Shown piece after piece: positions 1 to 8,175 of a stretch of DNA of 64,000 nucleotides. The DNA is from Pseudomonas graminis (GTDB lineage Bacteria; Pseudomonadota; Gammaproteobacteria; Pseudomonadales; Pseudomonadaceae), in contig NZ_SOCR01000002.1 in NCBI RefSeq assembly GCF_004364335.1, forward strand, positions 496,001 to 560,000, given 5' to 3'. The notes beneath the pieces were generated by a model. That model was not told the DNA's origin. It saw only the letters and a program-made list of their open reading frames with translations, and searched no databases. Position 1 is the first letter of the stretch. Every line of letters begins with the position of its first letter. The position numbers and the translations under genes were made by a program.

Positions 1-1
1 C

Positions 2-874
2 CCCTGGTATGTCAAGGAGCGGCCCAAGGCCCTTGGCAAGGCATACAACGGTGCCAGCATGGGCGGGGTAATCTTCTCGCCCCTATGGGTGTTTTTGATT
101 GAGCGTTTTGGCTTTGGCACGGCGGCGCTGGTGGTCACCATCATCGCCGTGGTGCTAATGGGCATCTTCGCCTCTCTGGTCTTCAACAAAAGCCCGCAAA
201 GCCTGGGCCAGCATCCCGACAACGAAGCACTGCCGGAACCCATCGCAACCAGCGCCATCGTCGCACCCTGGACTGCCGCACAGACCCTCAAGTCAGCGAA
301 GTTCCGCACCCTGGCCGCCGGTATGTCGCTGGGGCTGTTCGCGCAGATCGGCTTGATCGCACACCTGTATTCGATCCTGGTAGGACGCATGGGCGCCCAT
401 AACGCCTCATTCGCCATGGGCCTTGCCACGGCCAGCGCAATGGGCGGTCGTTACCTCGCCGCACGGCTGATGACCCAGGGCATCGACCGTCGTCAACTGG
501 CCTGCCTGGGCTACGCCATCCAGATGCTCGGGACGCTGATGCTGCTCGGCCTGGACAGTCACCCGGCAGTGGCGTGGGTGGCGGTGTTGCTGATCGGTTC
601 AGGCATCGGAAACGCCACCTCCCTGCCACCGCTGATCGCACAGACCGAGTTCAGCCGCGAACAAACCGCCAAGGTGATCGCGTTAATGGTGGCGATCAGC
701 CAAGCCACCTATGCTTTTGCCCCAGCGTCTTTCGGACTGGTTCGCTCAAGCTTTTCGGATCCGGGCGATGCAATCATCGCCCTTGTGGTGGCTGCCGTGG
801 TTGTACAAACCCTGGCGATCCTGTCGTTTTATCTCGGTTCTACCGCGCGCCCATTCGGTAAAATCGTCTATTGA
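2..874 (+). CDS. MFS transporter, C-terminal part (5' end outside window)
   Basis: The open frame runs into the window from the left edge, and about 290 residues are visible. It has several long hydrophobic segments and the cytoplasmic loop WYVKERPKALGKAYNGASMG followed by further membrane helices, as in the second half of a 12-helix major facilitator. The likely role is inner-membrane secondary transport of a small solute or drug. The substrate cannot be told from this part. The stop is followed by an imperfect inverted repeat (about 886-909) without a clear T-tract. Confidence 0.85.
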   Translation, partial: PWYVKERPKALGKAYNGASMGGVIFSPLWVFLIERFGFGTAALVVTIIAVVLMGIFASLVFNKSPQSLGQHPDNEALPEPIATSAIVAPWTAAQTLKSAKFRTLAAGMSLGLFAQIGLIAHLYSILVGRMGAHNASFAMGLATASAMGGRYLAARLMTQGIDRRQLACLGYAIQMLGTLMLLGLDSHPAVAWVAVLLIGSGIGNATSLPPLIAQTEFSREQTAKVIALMVAISQATYAFAPASFGLVRSSFSDPGDAIIALVVAAVVVQTLAILSFYLGSTARPFGKIVY

Positions 875-1006
875 CGCCATCCTCCGGCCAGGCAGTTACG
901 CTGCCTGCCACCCCTGTCCTGCCTTGGATCTAGTCCCCAGTAAGCACCCGGTGAAGGCGCATTGCATTAGTCCACGCTGTGATCATCAAGTGTTCAGGTT
1001 CCCAAT

Positions 1007-1284
1007 ATGGAATGCCAGATTCGCCCCGCAACGAGCGAAGATTCGGCAGCGTTCAGTCGAGTGGTGATCGCTGCTCTGCGTGAGTCAAATTCACAGGACT
1101 ACCCACCTGATGTCATCGCTCAAGTTGAGCGGAGCTTTACTCTTGGGGCCGTCAGCGTACAGCTCACTGAGTGCACGGTTTTCGTAGCCTTGCTGGACGA
1201 AAATATTGTCTGCACTGCAAGCCTCATGAAGATGTCGTCAGAAGTGTTTTCGTTGACCCTGCACATCAAGGTGGCCCGATTATA
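1007..1284 (+). pseudogene. GNAT acetyltransferase, frameshifted and 3'-truncated
   Basis: The first 70 or so codons read as the start of a GNAT N-acetyltransferase (MECQIRPATSEDSAAFSRVV). The conserved stretch before the acetyl-CoA loop then continues in the next frame as VVRSVFVDPAHQG, from about 1230 to 1281. The expected Q/RxxGxG loop and the whole C-terminal half are missing, because the sequence runs into the convergent gene ending at 1280. So it carries a frameshift near 1225-1240 and has lost its 3' half. It is very unlikely to be functional. Confidence 0.75.
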
Positions 1285-1753
1285 ATATTCTTGAATCCCA
1301 CACTTCTCCCCCGTACCGGCGGGATTTATAGCTATCGATTTTCCACTCCCCTGTTTTTTTCAAAAACACGAAGAGATATTCGTCTTGAAATCTCGTCTGC
1401 GTTTTAACCAATACCTCGGCTCGGGTTTTGGTTTTGATCTCTACCAGAGTTTCCGTTGGATTTTCGACACCGTTAAATTTAGACGGGAAGCCAAAGCTCC
1501 TAGGGCCTTTACCGCCATAGACACGGCGCTTGTCAGTGCAGTAATGATCAAACAAAGGCTCAATACGCTCACCGAAGATCTCAAACCAATCGGTTCCCGC
1601 AACGTAGTGGTACTCATCGCCAGGATATGTCTGCCGCAGCGCTTCATCCTCCTCCTTATGCTTGGCGTAAATATCACTTTCGATCGAGTTCCATCTCGCC
1701 CCGAATTCGCTGACACGCATTGCTAAATGTGACTTAAGCGAAATTTCATCCAT
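1280..1753 (-). CDS. Putative NTF2-fold immunity protein
   Basis: A 157-residue soluble protein with no signal peptide. Its C-terminal half has the alternating beta pattern and the ending YLFVFLKKTGEWKIDSYKSR typical of NTF2-fold immunity proteins of polymorphic toxin systems. Such proteins bind and neutralise a cognate toxin domain in the cytoplasm. The ATG at 1753 is chosen over the frame-open start at 1783 because GGAG lies 8-9 nt upstream. No toxin gene is next to it, so it looks like an orphan immunity gene. The fold is inferred from pattern only, and another NTF2-like role (SnoaL-like) is possible. Confidence 0.65.
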   Translation of the reverse strand: MDEISLKSHLAMRVSEFGARWNSIESDIYAKHKEEDEALRQTYPGDEYHYVAGTDWFEIFGERIEPLFDHYCTDKRRVYGGKGPRSFGFPSKFNGVENPTETLVEIKTKTRAEVLVKTQTRFQDEYLFVFLKKTGEWKIDSYKSRRYGGEVWDSRIL

Positions 1754-2035
1754 TTTATAAGCTCCAAAATTTCTATAAGGCATCGCTGCCTTGAACGTCG
1801 CCGTCTTTCGACTCTAGGTTTCCAGCTTAGAGAGCGGCGCGCCTGGTAGCTATCGCGGCTTCTGAGTTGGCTTCATCACTGATGCACTACGGCAGTATTA
1901 AACGCGCGAATAACTCGAGTGCACGCTACAGGGTCGTGGTCTCGGGGGGAGTAGTCGAAACGCCTGCTCGCCGGGGCTAGGCAGCACGATTCAGTCACCT
2001 AATCTGCGACCACCGCACCCCAATTGAGAGTCTTT

Positions 2036-2230
2036 ATGAAAAATCAATTCTCGATCATCATTCCTGGTCACCACGAAGAATGCTTTGAAGCTTTTGGAGA
2101 CAAGCTTACCCAAGCGATGCTGGACAAGGTCGACGGGATTAAAGGTGCGTGGATCGTTCTCGTCCCAGCCAATGACGATTTGACGATTGATGTCGTTTAC
2201 CCTTCAACCGCTCAGCGCCAAGGCTGGTAG
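2036..2230 (+). CDS. Small hypothetical protein (64 aa)
   Basis: A small soluble protein beginning MKNQFSIIIPGHHEECF, with no recognised family. The start at the ATG is supported by GAGAG 5 nt upstream; the TTG at 2024 lies before that site. It sits 49 nt upstream of the HEAT-repeat gene in the same direction, so the two may be co-transcribed. Its function is unknown. Confidence 0.5.
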   Translation: MKNQFSIIIPGHHEECFEAFGDKLTQAMLDKVDGIKGAWIVLVPANDDLTIDVVYPSTAQRQGW

Positions 2231-2279
2231 AGCTTTAACGCCACTCACTTGATATTCAGAAGTACCCGAGGATAAAAGC

Positions 2280-3635
2280 GTGACGTTTATAAGCGACTGG
2301 TTGATGCGACTGCAAAGCCGCCAAGCAGCTGTCTCAAAATGGGAGGCTCAACGACGAGACGAAGCGGCACAGCTGATTCTCAATGCTGAAGAAAAAGGCG
2401 ACTGGATCGGTTTAACCAATCACAGCAATGGCTTCATTCGCGAAGTGGCCGTCAGGGCGCTATGCGCTGAACCTTGTCCCGAAGCATTGGAGGCACTGAT
2501 TGAGCGGTTGAATGATTGGGTACCACAAATTCGCGATCTGGCAGCGCTAGGGCTCAATCATTATCTCTCGCCGTTGCATGCCAAGGACTTGTTGTACGCG
2601 CTCGAACCGCTCCTCGCACTTGCCTCCCGCGACAGGACAGATCACGGCGGAACGCTGTCAGCGGTTCGCAAGGTATTGCAGTTGGCCGAGAGCAACGATG
2701 AGGTCTACGCGAACTTTCTTGCGCGACAAAGCAAAGCCGCCCGGTACCTGTTTGCATTGCTGCTGGAAAGCGAGCAGGACATTGAGACTCTTCTGCGGGA
2801 CGCGCTTGGCCATCGAGAACTAACCGTGCGCCTTCTAGCCGTGGACGCGTGCAAGAACCTACCCCATGAGCAAGCACTTCCTCTGCTAAGCGAGGCCCTT
2901 CAACGGCCTGGCGCCATGGTACGAGTAAGCGTCCTGCGGGCCCTGCTACCGATGCTTGCGAACCCACAACAGTTGTTAAGCACGATGTTGCTGGATCCCT
3001 CACCGGCCATCCGTACCCTGACGCGCTGGGCAGCGGCACGTCACGATATTGATGCGCAGGCAGTCCTGGAAGAACGGCTTAAGGGGGAATTCCCGCTAAA
3101 GAAACGCGACTGGCTCGGGGTCCTGGGACTGGCAGCGGAGCTTGATATCGAGATCGAATCACAATGGCTAACAGCTGCAGCAAGATCCTCTTACGCCTCC
3201 GTGCGCCAAGCCACCATGGGTCGGTTAGGCGATGACCAACTGATCGAGCTTCTCGTGGCGCTGGACGATCTATCAGACCGCGTCTTTTTCGCTGCAGTGG
3301 CGCAAATGGACAAGCTGCCTTGGGCTTCACTTCATGCTGGTCTAAATACAAAGCTCGACAGAGATTGGCATGAATTGCAAAGCGTTCGCCGGCATGCGCT
3401 TATGGGGTTGCGACCCAAATGGCAGCAAGTCGCCTACCTGCTCAAGCGGCTCGCTATGGAGCCTGTCGCGCGGTCATATTGGGCGAGGCAGATCGACCTG
3501 TGGTGCGATAGGCAATATCAGGTTGTTGATCCGGTTACGCCGAAAGCCGAGCGGGTTGAGCTGATAGACAATCTGCGACAACTCGCATCGATGGGCGTTA
3601 TTCGCAAGGCCAGCTTTGCGCAGGTCTCGGGATGA
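2280..3635 (+). CDS. HEAT-repeat protein
   Basis: A 451-residue protein starting at GTG with GAGG 8 nt upstream. It consists almost wholly of paired amphipathic helices of the HEAT/PBS-lyase type. Clear units include REVAVRALCAEPCPEALEAL (about residues 50-70) and ELTVRLLAVDACKNLPHEQA (about 180-200), each with the hydrophobic-Arg-Asp spacing of such repeats. It has no membrane segment or signal peptide. HEAT solenoids act as protein or nucleic-acid binding scaffolds, and the partner here is unknown. The small gene just upstream is the only obvious candidate partner. It lies in an accessory region and may be part of a toxin/immunity or defence remnant. Confidence 0.75.
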   Translation: MTFISDWLMRLQSRQAAVSKWEAQRRDEAAQLILNAEEKGDWIGLTNHSNGFIREVAVRALCAEPCPEALEALIERLNDWVPQIRDLAALGLNHYLSPLHAKDLLYALEPLLALASRDRTDHGGTLSAVRKVLQLAESNDEVYANFLARQSKAARYLFALLLESEQDIETLLRDALGHRELTVRLLAVDACKNLPHEQALPLLSEALQRPGAMVRVSVLRALLPMLANPQQLLSTMLLDPSPAIRTLTRWAAARHDIDAQAVLEERLKGEFPLKKRDWLGVLGLAAELDIEIESQWLTAAARSSYASVRQATMGRLGDDQLIELLVALDDLSDRVFFAAVAQMDKLPWASLHAGLNTKLDRDWHELQSVRRHALMGLRPKWQQVAYLLKRLAMEPVARSYWARQIDLWCDRQYQVVDPVTPKAERVELIDNLRQLASMGVIRKASFAQVSG

Positions 3636-3714
3636 AATGGGCCTCCCGTGAGGAGCATGTGTAGCAAACCAAGCGCAAGCTTCCTGTCTGGAGCATCGAC
3701 GCCGCGGAGACACG

Positions 3715-4158
3715 TCAAACACAGCGCTCATACGTAAGATAACCGTGTGCGCCGGTACCTGTGTGTACAAAGCCAAACCGCTCATACATCAACCTTGCAG
3801 GGTTGTCTGCTCGCACACTCAAGCGCAATTGACTAAACCCCTGGTTCTTGGCATCCAGCGCATACGCTGCCAACAACGCTGTTCCAACACCGCTGCGCCT
3901 ACAGTTTGCATCTACATTGATTGTGCAAAGCTCAGCGTAATTGTGCTCCTGAGTCCAAAGTGAATAACCTGCGAATTGATCGCCCATGACCGCTATGGTT
4001 AGCCGATCAAAATTCTCCACCCAGCGTGTCAGGTGCTTCTCAAATTGGAAGTTCCAGGAAGCCTCGTGTTCGGGCTCCCAAGAACGGATATAGCTCTGCT
4101 CTCCTCGGTAGATGGCCGGGAGATCGGTGACAACTGCTTGTCTCAGTATGAGTTTCAT
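3715..4158 (-). CDS. GNAT family N-acetyltransferase
   Basis: A 147-residue protein with the complete GNAT core: an N-terminal strand (MKLILRQAVVTDLPAIYRGE), the acetyl-CoA pyrophosphate loop CRRSGVGTALL at about residue 95, and the C-terminal LRLSVRADNPARLMYERFGF typical of RimI-like enzymes. It transfers acetyl from acetyl-CoA to an amine; the substrate is unknown. The ATG at 4158 is preferred to the TTG at 4176 because a purine-rich GAGCTGGAA precedes it. It is intact, unlike the GNAT fragment at 1007-1284. Confidence 0.85.
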   Translation of the reverse strand: MKLILRQAVVTDLPAIYRGEQSYIRSWEPEHEASWNFQFEKHLTRWVENFDRLTIAVMGDQFAGYSLWTQEHNYAELCTINVDANCRRSGVGTALLAAYALDAKNQGFSQLRLSVRADNPARLMYERFGFVHTGTGAHGYLTYERCV

Positions 4159-4319
4159 TTCCAGCTCTTGACCCAACGTGAGCGGACAGTATCGCCCGTC
4201 TGACCTATCGAGCTGAACTCATCGAGGTCAGCGGCCGGCGGAGCATCTGCCCGATTCTGCTGTACGCATGATGATGAGCATCTGCCAACAATTGGCGTAC
4301 TACCGCTATCATAAGCGCA

Positions 4320-4736
4320 TTGCCAGCCTTCGGGCGCTTAGGGCAGGTGCTCTATCTATATGTAGATGGCAACGACAACGACGCTGTCGAGGCAGAGCTT
4401 GTGGCTGCATTCAATGGTCTCGTTTCCGAATGGTCAGAGCTGGGGGCACTCCTCGTGAACCAGAAACAGGAACGCGATGAGAGCGCATTGGGGATTGATT
4501 TGCCCGATTGGTCTATTGGGTTGAACCTTCCTATTGAGAACTATGGCATCGAGCAGGCCAGCCGCTTGATTCTTTTTGCGCAGAGGCTCGCTGTATCTAC
4601 GGGTCGAGAGTTCGTATTAGGTGTTTTTATCGCCCAGGGTATTAGTCAAGATGTGGTTTTTCTTGATGCGCATTCAGGGGAACACGGACGCTCCATTCTT
4701 TGGTTGTTCGCCGGGTCTCTGCGCAGTGGCAAATGA
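4320..4736 (+). pseudogene. Unknown gene with 3' end replaced by IS66 sequence
   Basis: The first about 120 codons (GQVLYLYVDGNDNDAVEAEL ... GVFIAQGISQDVVFLDAHS) encode a soluble protein of unknown family. The final residues WLFAGSLRSGK are not its own. They match the characteristic C-terminal stretch of IS66-family transposases and end at a TGA where the transposase would continue. The gene therefore appears cut at about 4690 by an insertion that later decayed. The listed start is a TTG without a good ribosome site, and the frame is open back to 4278, so the true start is uncertain. Confidence 0.5.
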
Positions 4737-4883
4737 GAGGCAGCGATCATGAGTCTGATCCAGTCGGCGCGCATGAATGGGTATGATCCATATGCCTATC
4801 TCAAAGATGTGTTGATGCGGCTGCCGACGCAACGGGCTAGCGAGATCGAACAGTTGCTTGCGCATCAATGGATGTCCGTCTGA
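4700..4883 (+). mobile_element. IS66-family transposase C-terminal remnant
   Basis: In one frame the sequence reads WLFAGSLRSGK, stop, EAAI, then MSLIQSARMNGYDPYAYLKD (from 4749) and VLMRLPTQRASEIEQLL, ending in a stop at 4881-4883. This is the well-conserved C-terminus of IS66-type transposases (TnpC), with one in-frame TGA at 4734-4736 in place of an Arg codon. Nothing else of the element, neither tnpA/tnpB nor the catalytic region, is visible upstream, so it is a dead fragment. Confidence 0.85.
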
Positions 4884-4912
4884 CTTAGAATCTTGCTATC
4901 AAGGATTGACTA

Positions 4913-5551
4913 ATGAAATGCATAGAAGATTTGGTTGAAATTAATGACCCAGCCATGATCTACATACGGGAGATGCTGGAGCAGGCCGAGCGCCCCTACG
5001 ACTTGCTTCCCCCCTCACCTCAAAACACCAGCGTTCTCCTGCAGCTACAGGTAACGACCAAGTCGACTTTGGGGGCTATAGCATTTGAGACTGGCGGGAT
5101 ACTTACTGATCATGGCTGGCTTCGGATCCTTGGTTCAGGTCATCAGAAACTCACAAGAACCCTCGCGGGATGGAGCGAGGGACGGGCGCAAGGGCATCTG
5201 CTGGTTGCAGATGACGCGGCAGGTGGATGCTTTTCCATCAACGGGGGCGGCTTGGGTGATGATTTGGGAGCGGTGTACTACTGGGCGCCCGATAACCTGC
5301 TTTGGGAGCCATTGGGCATAGGTTACACCGCCTTCTTGGAATGGGCTGTGAGCAATCGTACGGCGGCCTTCTATGAGGGCCTGCGTTGGGAATCCTGGCG
5401 CGAAGACATTCAGCGTGTGAGCGGTGATCAATGCGTATCTTTCTACCCATTCCTATGGACGCAAGAGGGCTCAGTGGCAATAAGGGCGCGTAGGGTTGTC
5501 AGCATGGCTGAACACTACGATTTGAACTGCACATTAGCCGGCCAGTTGTAG
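4913..5551 (+). CDS. DUF2625 family protein
   Basis: A 212-residue soluble protein. The stretch LLQLQVTTKSTLGAIAFETG, then GGILTDHGWLRILGSG, and the later GDDLGAVYYWAPDNLLWEPL and YTAFLEWAVS correspond to the DUF2625 family, which also resembles SUKH/Imm-type proteins in size and aromatic content. The start ATG lies 10 nt after AAGGA. The function of the family is not established. The context of immunity-like genes and transposase remnants suggests a variable accessory locus. Confidence 0.7.
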   Translation: MKCIEDLVEINDPAMIYIREMLEQAERPYDLLPPSPQNTSVLLQLQVTTKSTLGAIAFETGGILTDHGWLRILGSGHQKLTRTLAGWSEGRAQGHLLVADDAAGGCFSINGGGLGDDLGAVYYWAPDNLLWEPLGIGYTAFLEWAVSNRTAAFYEGLRWESWREDIQRVSGDQCVSFYPFLWTQEGSVAIRARRVVSMAEHYDLNCTLAGQL

Positions 5552-5955
5552 GCCCCCGCGATCACTCCTAATTAGGTAATGTAGGCCGGCAGCGAGTCAA
5601 AGTGCGCTGGTAACGCACAGACATTTCAAAGTTTAAATGTTTAATTACTGGGCGCTTACCGATTACATTGAAATGTCCTACAACGTAAAACGTCGGCATA
5701 ATTTCAACAATCGGCTGTCGCCGGTAGAGTTTGAAAAACGTTATGCCATGAGCTTGAAAGGTGTCTAGAGAATCCGGGGCAAGATGTCAAATGTGGTTCT
5801 AAGAGGATGCAAATCGGGCGTCGAGCCAGAGTAGCCGTTTTTGTGGCTCAACGTAGCACCAACCTATGAACTTGGTTCATGAGTGAAGCTAGCTTCGAAC
5901 CTTGCAGCTTGCATGTTGGTCGCAAAAATCTGTGCCAGATCATTATTCGCCTGCT
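5552..5955. other. Gene-free stretch holding an IS3 remnant
   Basis: There is no intact gene in this 400-base gap. It contains the IS3-family transposase tail at 5640-5768, annotated separately. The rest has no recognisable coding content, and neither IS3 terminal repeat could be identified. Confidence 0.6.
5640..5768 (+). mobile_element. IS3-family transposase (OrfB) C-terminal remnant
   Basis: Read in one frame to a stop at 5766-5768, the sequence gives DYIEMSYNVKRRHNFNNRLS followed by PVEFEKRY. This is the signature tail of the DDE integrase domain of IS3-family OrfB proteins (IEMFYN..KRRH..LSP..FE). Only about 42 codons remain and there is no start or catalytic DDE part, so it is a fossil of an insertion. 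Confidence 0.85.
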
Positions 5956-6285
5956 CTACTCCTTGCAGTGACCACGCTTTATTTGATGCTTGGTACAGTA
6001 TTTTTTGTCGTCACCATGCAGCCATTTGTCTTGCTGCTCTTTTTCCCAGGGTGACAGACAAGAGTTGAAACCGCGTCCCCACCCTTGCCAGTAGCGTCCT
6101 TGAAGATGAGCCCGGGCGTCGGCATCTCGCGCCTCATATCCGGAACCCTTCTCACGAGCTCCGCACCCGCTCCGAAACCCTTCCCCATAGGCCCCGGTTA
6201 GAGGAGTTGTCTGAAACCACGCACACCCAGTCAGACACAACATTACAGACATGACAATCCTGATACCGAGGAACCGTTTGGTCAC
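5956..6285 (-). CDS. Small putative lipoprotein
   Basis: 109 residues starting at GTG (6285) with GGAAG 6 nt upstream. A basic N-terminus (MTKRFLGIRIVM) and a short hydrophobic run lead to a lipobox LTGC with the lipid-acceptor Cys at about residue 21. The mature part of about 88 residues is Gly/Cys-rich (GEGFRSGCGAREKGSGYEAR) and has no recognised domain. It is probably anchored in the outer membrane or periplasmic leaflet. Its function is unknown. Confidence 0.7.
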   Translation of the reverse strand: MTKRFLGIRIVMSVMLCLTGCAWFQTTPLTGAYGEGFRSGCGAREKGSGYEARDADARAHLQGRYWQGWGRGFNSCLSPWEKEQQDKWLHGDDKKYCTKHQIKRGHCKE

Positions 6286-6412
6286 AAAGCACTTCCGTAG
6301 AGCGAGAGAGGTAGAAGCTGATGCCTACGAATGAGATCACAATGACATCACTTTGTTCGCCGAGAGGTCTGTGCTATCAGGATATTTGATGTCGGAAAAT
6401 AAGAGGGTAAAG

Positions 6413-7129
6413 ATGAACAACACCCGAACTGCATTGGTGACAGGTGCAACCAAAGGGATAGGTCTTGCGCTGAGCTATCTTCTGAAGGAGTCGGGGTGGC
6501 ATGTGGTTGGCATCGCCAGGCAACCAATCGACGATTTTCCCGGCACATTAGTCCTATGTGATTTAGCCGACGTCCAGCAGACGGCTGAGATGCTTCGGAA
6601 TCTGTTAGAGCGCACTGCTATTGATGCCGTCGTCAATAATGCAGGTATAGCAGGTCCACAGAGCCTGGAAAGCCTTGACCTTGAGACATTGCAGAACGTT
6701 CTTGACCTAAATGTGAGGGCCTCGGTACAGGTCACTCAGGCTTGCCTGCCATCCCTCAAGCAGTCCTCAGCAGGACGCATAGTAAATGTTTGCAGTCGAG
6801 CCATTTTCGGAGCACGAGATCGAACAGCTTACTCCGCCGCCAAAAGCGCTTTGGTTGGCATTACCCGTACTTGGGCGCTTGAATTGGCGCCCACCGGAAT
6901 CACGGTAAATGCTGTCGCTCCTGGCCCTATAGAAACCGAGCTTTTCCGAGCCACCAGGCCAGTAGGTAGCGATGCTGAGCGTCAAATACTTTCCACGATT
7001 CCGATGCAAAGACTGGGAAATCCATCAGAAGTTGCCGCTTTGATTACCTTCTTGCTAAGTGAGGGTGCGTCCTTCGTGACGGGCCAAGTGTTCAGCGTCG
7101 ACGGCGGAGGAAGCCTAGGAGGCAGGTAG
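6413..7129 (+). CDS. SDR family oxidoreductase
   Basis: A 238-residue classical short-chain dehydrogenase/reductase. It has the nucleotide-binding motif TGATKGIG near residue 10, NNAG in [11 protein letters not shown], and the catalytic YSAAK, with Ser in [18 protein letters not shown]. The C-terminus [11 protein letters not shown] is typical of FabG-like enzymes. It probably oxidises or reduces an alcohol/ketone with NAD(P)H in the cytoplasm. The ATG at 6413 is chosen because AAGAGGG lies 5 nt upstream; the frame is open to 6353. No functional neighbours give a pathway. Confidence 0.85.
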   Translation: MNNTRTALVTGATKGIGLALSYLLKESGWHVVGIARQPIDDFPGTLVLCDLADVQQTAEMLRNLLERTAIDAVVNNAGIAGPQSLESLDLETLQNVLDLNVRASVQVTQACLPSLKQSSAGRIVNVCSRAIFGARDRTAYSAAKSALVGITRTWALELAPTGITVNAVAPGPIETELFRATRPVGSDAERQILSTIPMQRLGNPSEVAALITFLLSEGASFVTGQVFSVDGGGSLGGR

Positions 7130-7164
7130 CGACCCAATCAGCCAGTCCTGAGGACATGGGCTAG

Positions 7165-7386
7165 TTGGCGTATACCAAGGTACTGCCGATTCGACATGAA
7201 CGTGCTTCTGCTGTTGAGGCAGCAAAGGCAGGCATCGAAGCGATCTTTCTGGAACATCGCCCTAAGCCTTATACGGCAAGGACGGTGAAGATCTTAAAGA
7301 CCGACTGCCGACGAATTGTGAGACTACTTCGCTTACGTGAACGGCCCTACGCCAATGCTGCTTTCTTGTCCGGCCACGTTCAATGA
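7165..7386 (+). CDS. Hypothetical short ORF or gene fragment
   Basis: 73 codons from a TTG: MAYTKVLPIRHERASAVEAA ... KPYTARTVKILKTD. The composition is protein-like but there is no recognised domain, the ribosome site is weak, and it stops just before the convergent gene at 7403. It may be a fragment of a longer, decayed gene. Low confidence. Confidence 0.25.
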   Translation: MAYTKVLPIRHERASAVEAAKAGIEAIFLEHRPKPYTARTVKILKTDCRRIVRLLRLRERPYANAAFLSGHVQ

Positions 7387-7402
7387 CAGTTGCGTGCCGT
7401 AC

Positions 7403-7768
7403 TCAGACCGGATCTCCACGAGTATCATTAAACGTCTCCTTGTCAAAATTCAATATTGCGTCCATCAAATCTTGAGCACTACCCGTACCTTCAGCGGTAT
7501 GTGTCTTGTAGTTGAAATCTAGTGCAATCCAACCCTCCAGCTTCGCCTCATAGCTATTAGGATATTGTGCCTGCTCGATAGCTGGTAAATCCTTGTAATT
7601 TTCCAGTGCTGCAGTAAATAATTTCGTCAGCTTCCCGGTTCCGTTATATTCCGCCATTGCATTGGCAACAACTTTCTGCCGCCAAGCGGATTCCCGATCG
7701 AATGACTCACTAAACGCGGCGCGGCGTTCATTAGTCGTAAAACTCCCACTGTCATCATAGATAATCAT
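7403..7768 (-). CDS. Downstream half of split Pseudomonas-type hypothetical gene
   Basis: 121 residues, soluble, rich in acidic and aromatic residues (IIYDDSGSFTTNERRAAFSE ... ALDFNYKTHTAEGTG). Its ATG overlaps the stop of the preceding ORF by ATGA. The upstream ORF ends NPFAGMTSDQLS, and reading across the junction gives DQLS-MIIYDDSGSF as one smooth sequence. The two may therefore be a single gene broken by one base, or a translationally coupled pair. The family is not identified. Confidence 0.55.
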   Translation of the reverse strand: MIIYDDSGSFTTNERRAAFSESFDRESAWRQKVVANAMAEYNGTGKLTKLFTAALENYKDLPAIEQAQYPNSYEAKLEGWIALDFNYKTHTAEGTGSAQDLMDAILNFDKETFNDTRGDPV

Positions 7769-8175
7769 GAGAGCTGATCGCTAGTCATGCCCGCAAATGG
7801 GTTCTTGCCACTACCATTTACAAATAGGGTTGCGTTGCCCGCGCGTGCCAATAGCTCAGGGTCCTGAGTGCCAGGCACTTCTGCATCATGTACTTTTTTG
7901 TTGGCAAAATAACCATCACCGGAAATCTTGCTCAAGAGCTCGCTGGCTTTTGAGCCAAGCTCTTTCCTGCTCAAGCTCGAATCCCTTGCCGCCGCGCGCG
8001 CTGCACTTTCACTCAGCTGCAGAGAGAGTGAAGAAAGGCTACTGGTATCTTTCTGACTGTCAACGGCAGCGTATTCAGTTGCCACCTGACTTTTCGCCAG
8101 TGATGTAGTTTGGCTAGCTGTCACATTGGAAACCTGTGAGCCAGAAAGCACATTCGAGTTTATTGAAACGACCAA
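7765..8175 (-). CDS. Upstream half of split hypothetical gene
   Basis: About 136 residues, starting at a TTG (8175) directly after a very strong GGAGGAGG. The frame is open to 8202, but that start would precede the ribosome site. The N-terminus is Ser/Thr/Gln-rich and low-complexity (NVLSGSQVSNVTASQTTSLA), followed by an Ala/Ser-rich helical stretch and DAEVPGTQDPELLARAG. The Ser/Thr-rich start without a signal peptide resembles secreted effectors or flagellar-type exported proteins, but this is only an impression. See the partner entry at 7403-7768. Confidence 0.55.
   Translation of the reverse strand: MVVSINSNVLSGSQVSNVTASQTTSLAKSQVATEYAAVDSQKDTSSLSSLSLQLSESAARAAARDSSLSRKELGSKASELLSKISGDGYFANKKVHDAEVPGTQDPELLARAGNATLFVNGSGKNPFAGMTSDQLS

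Noticed and set aside
5880..5963. An open minus-strand reading just past the lipoprotein stop (LQGVEQANNDLAQIF-like)
   Set aside because: It is protein-like by eye but short and lacks its own start; a chance overlap with the lipoprotein 3' end is more likely. A homologue search would settle it.
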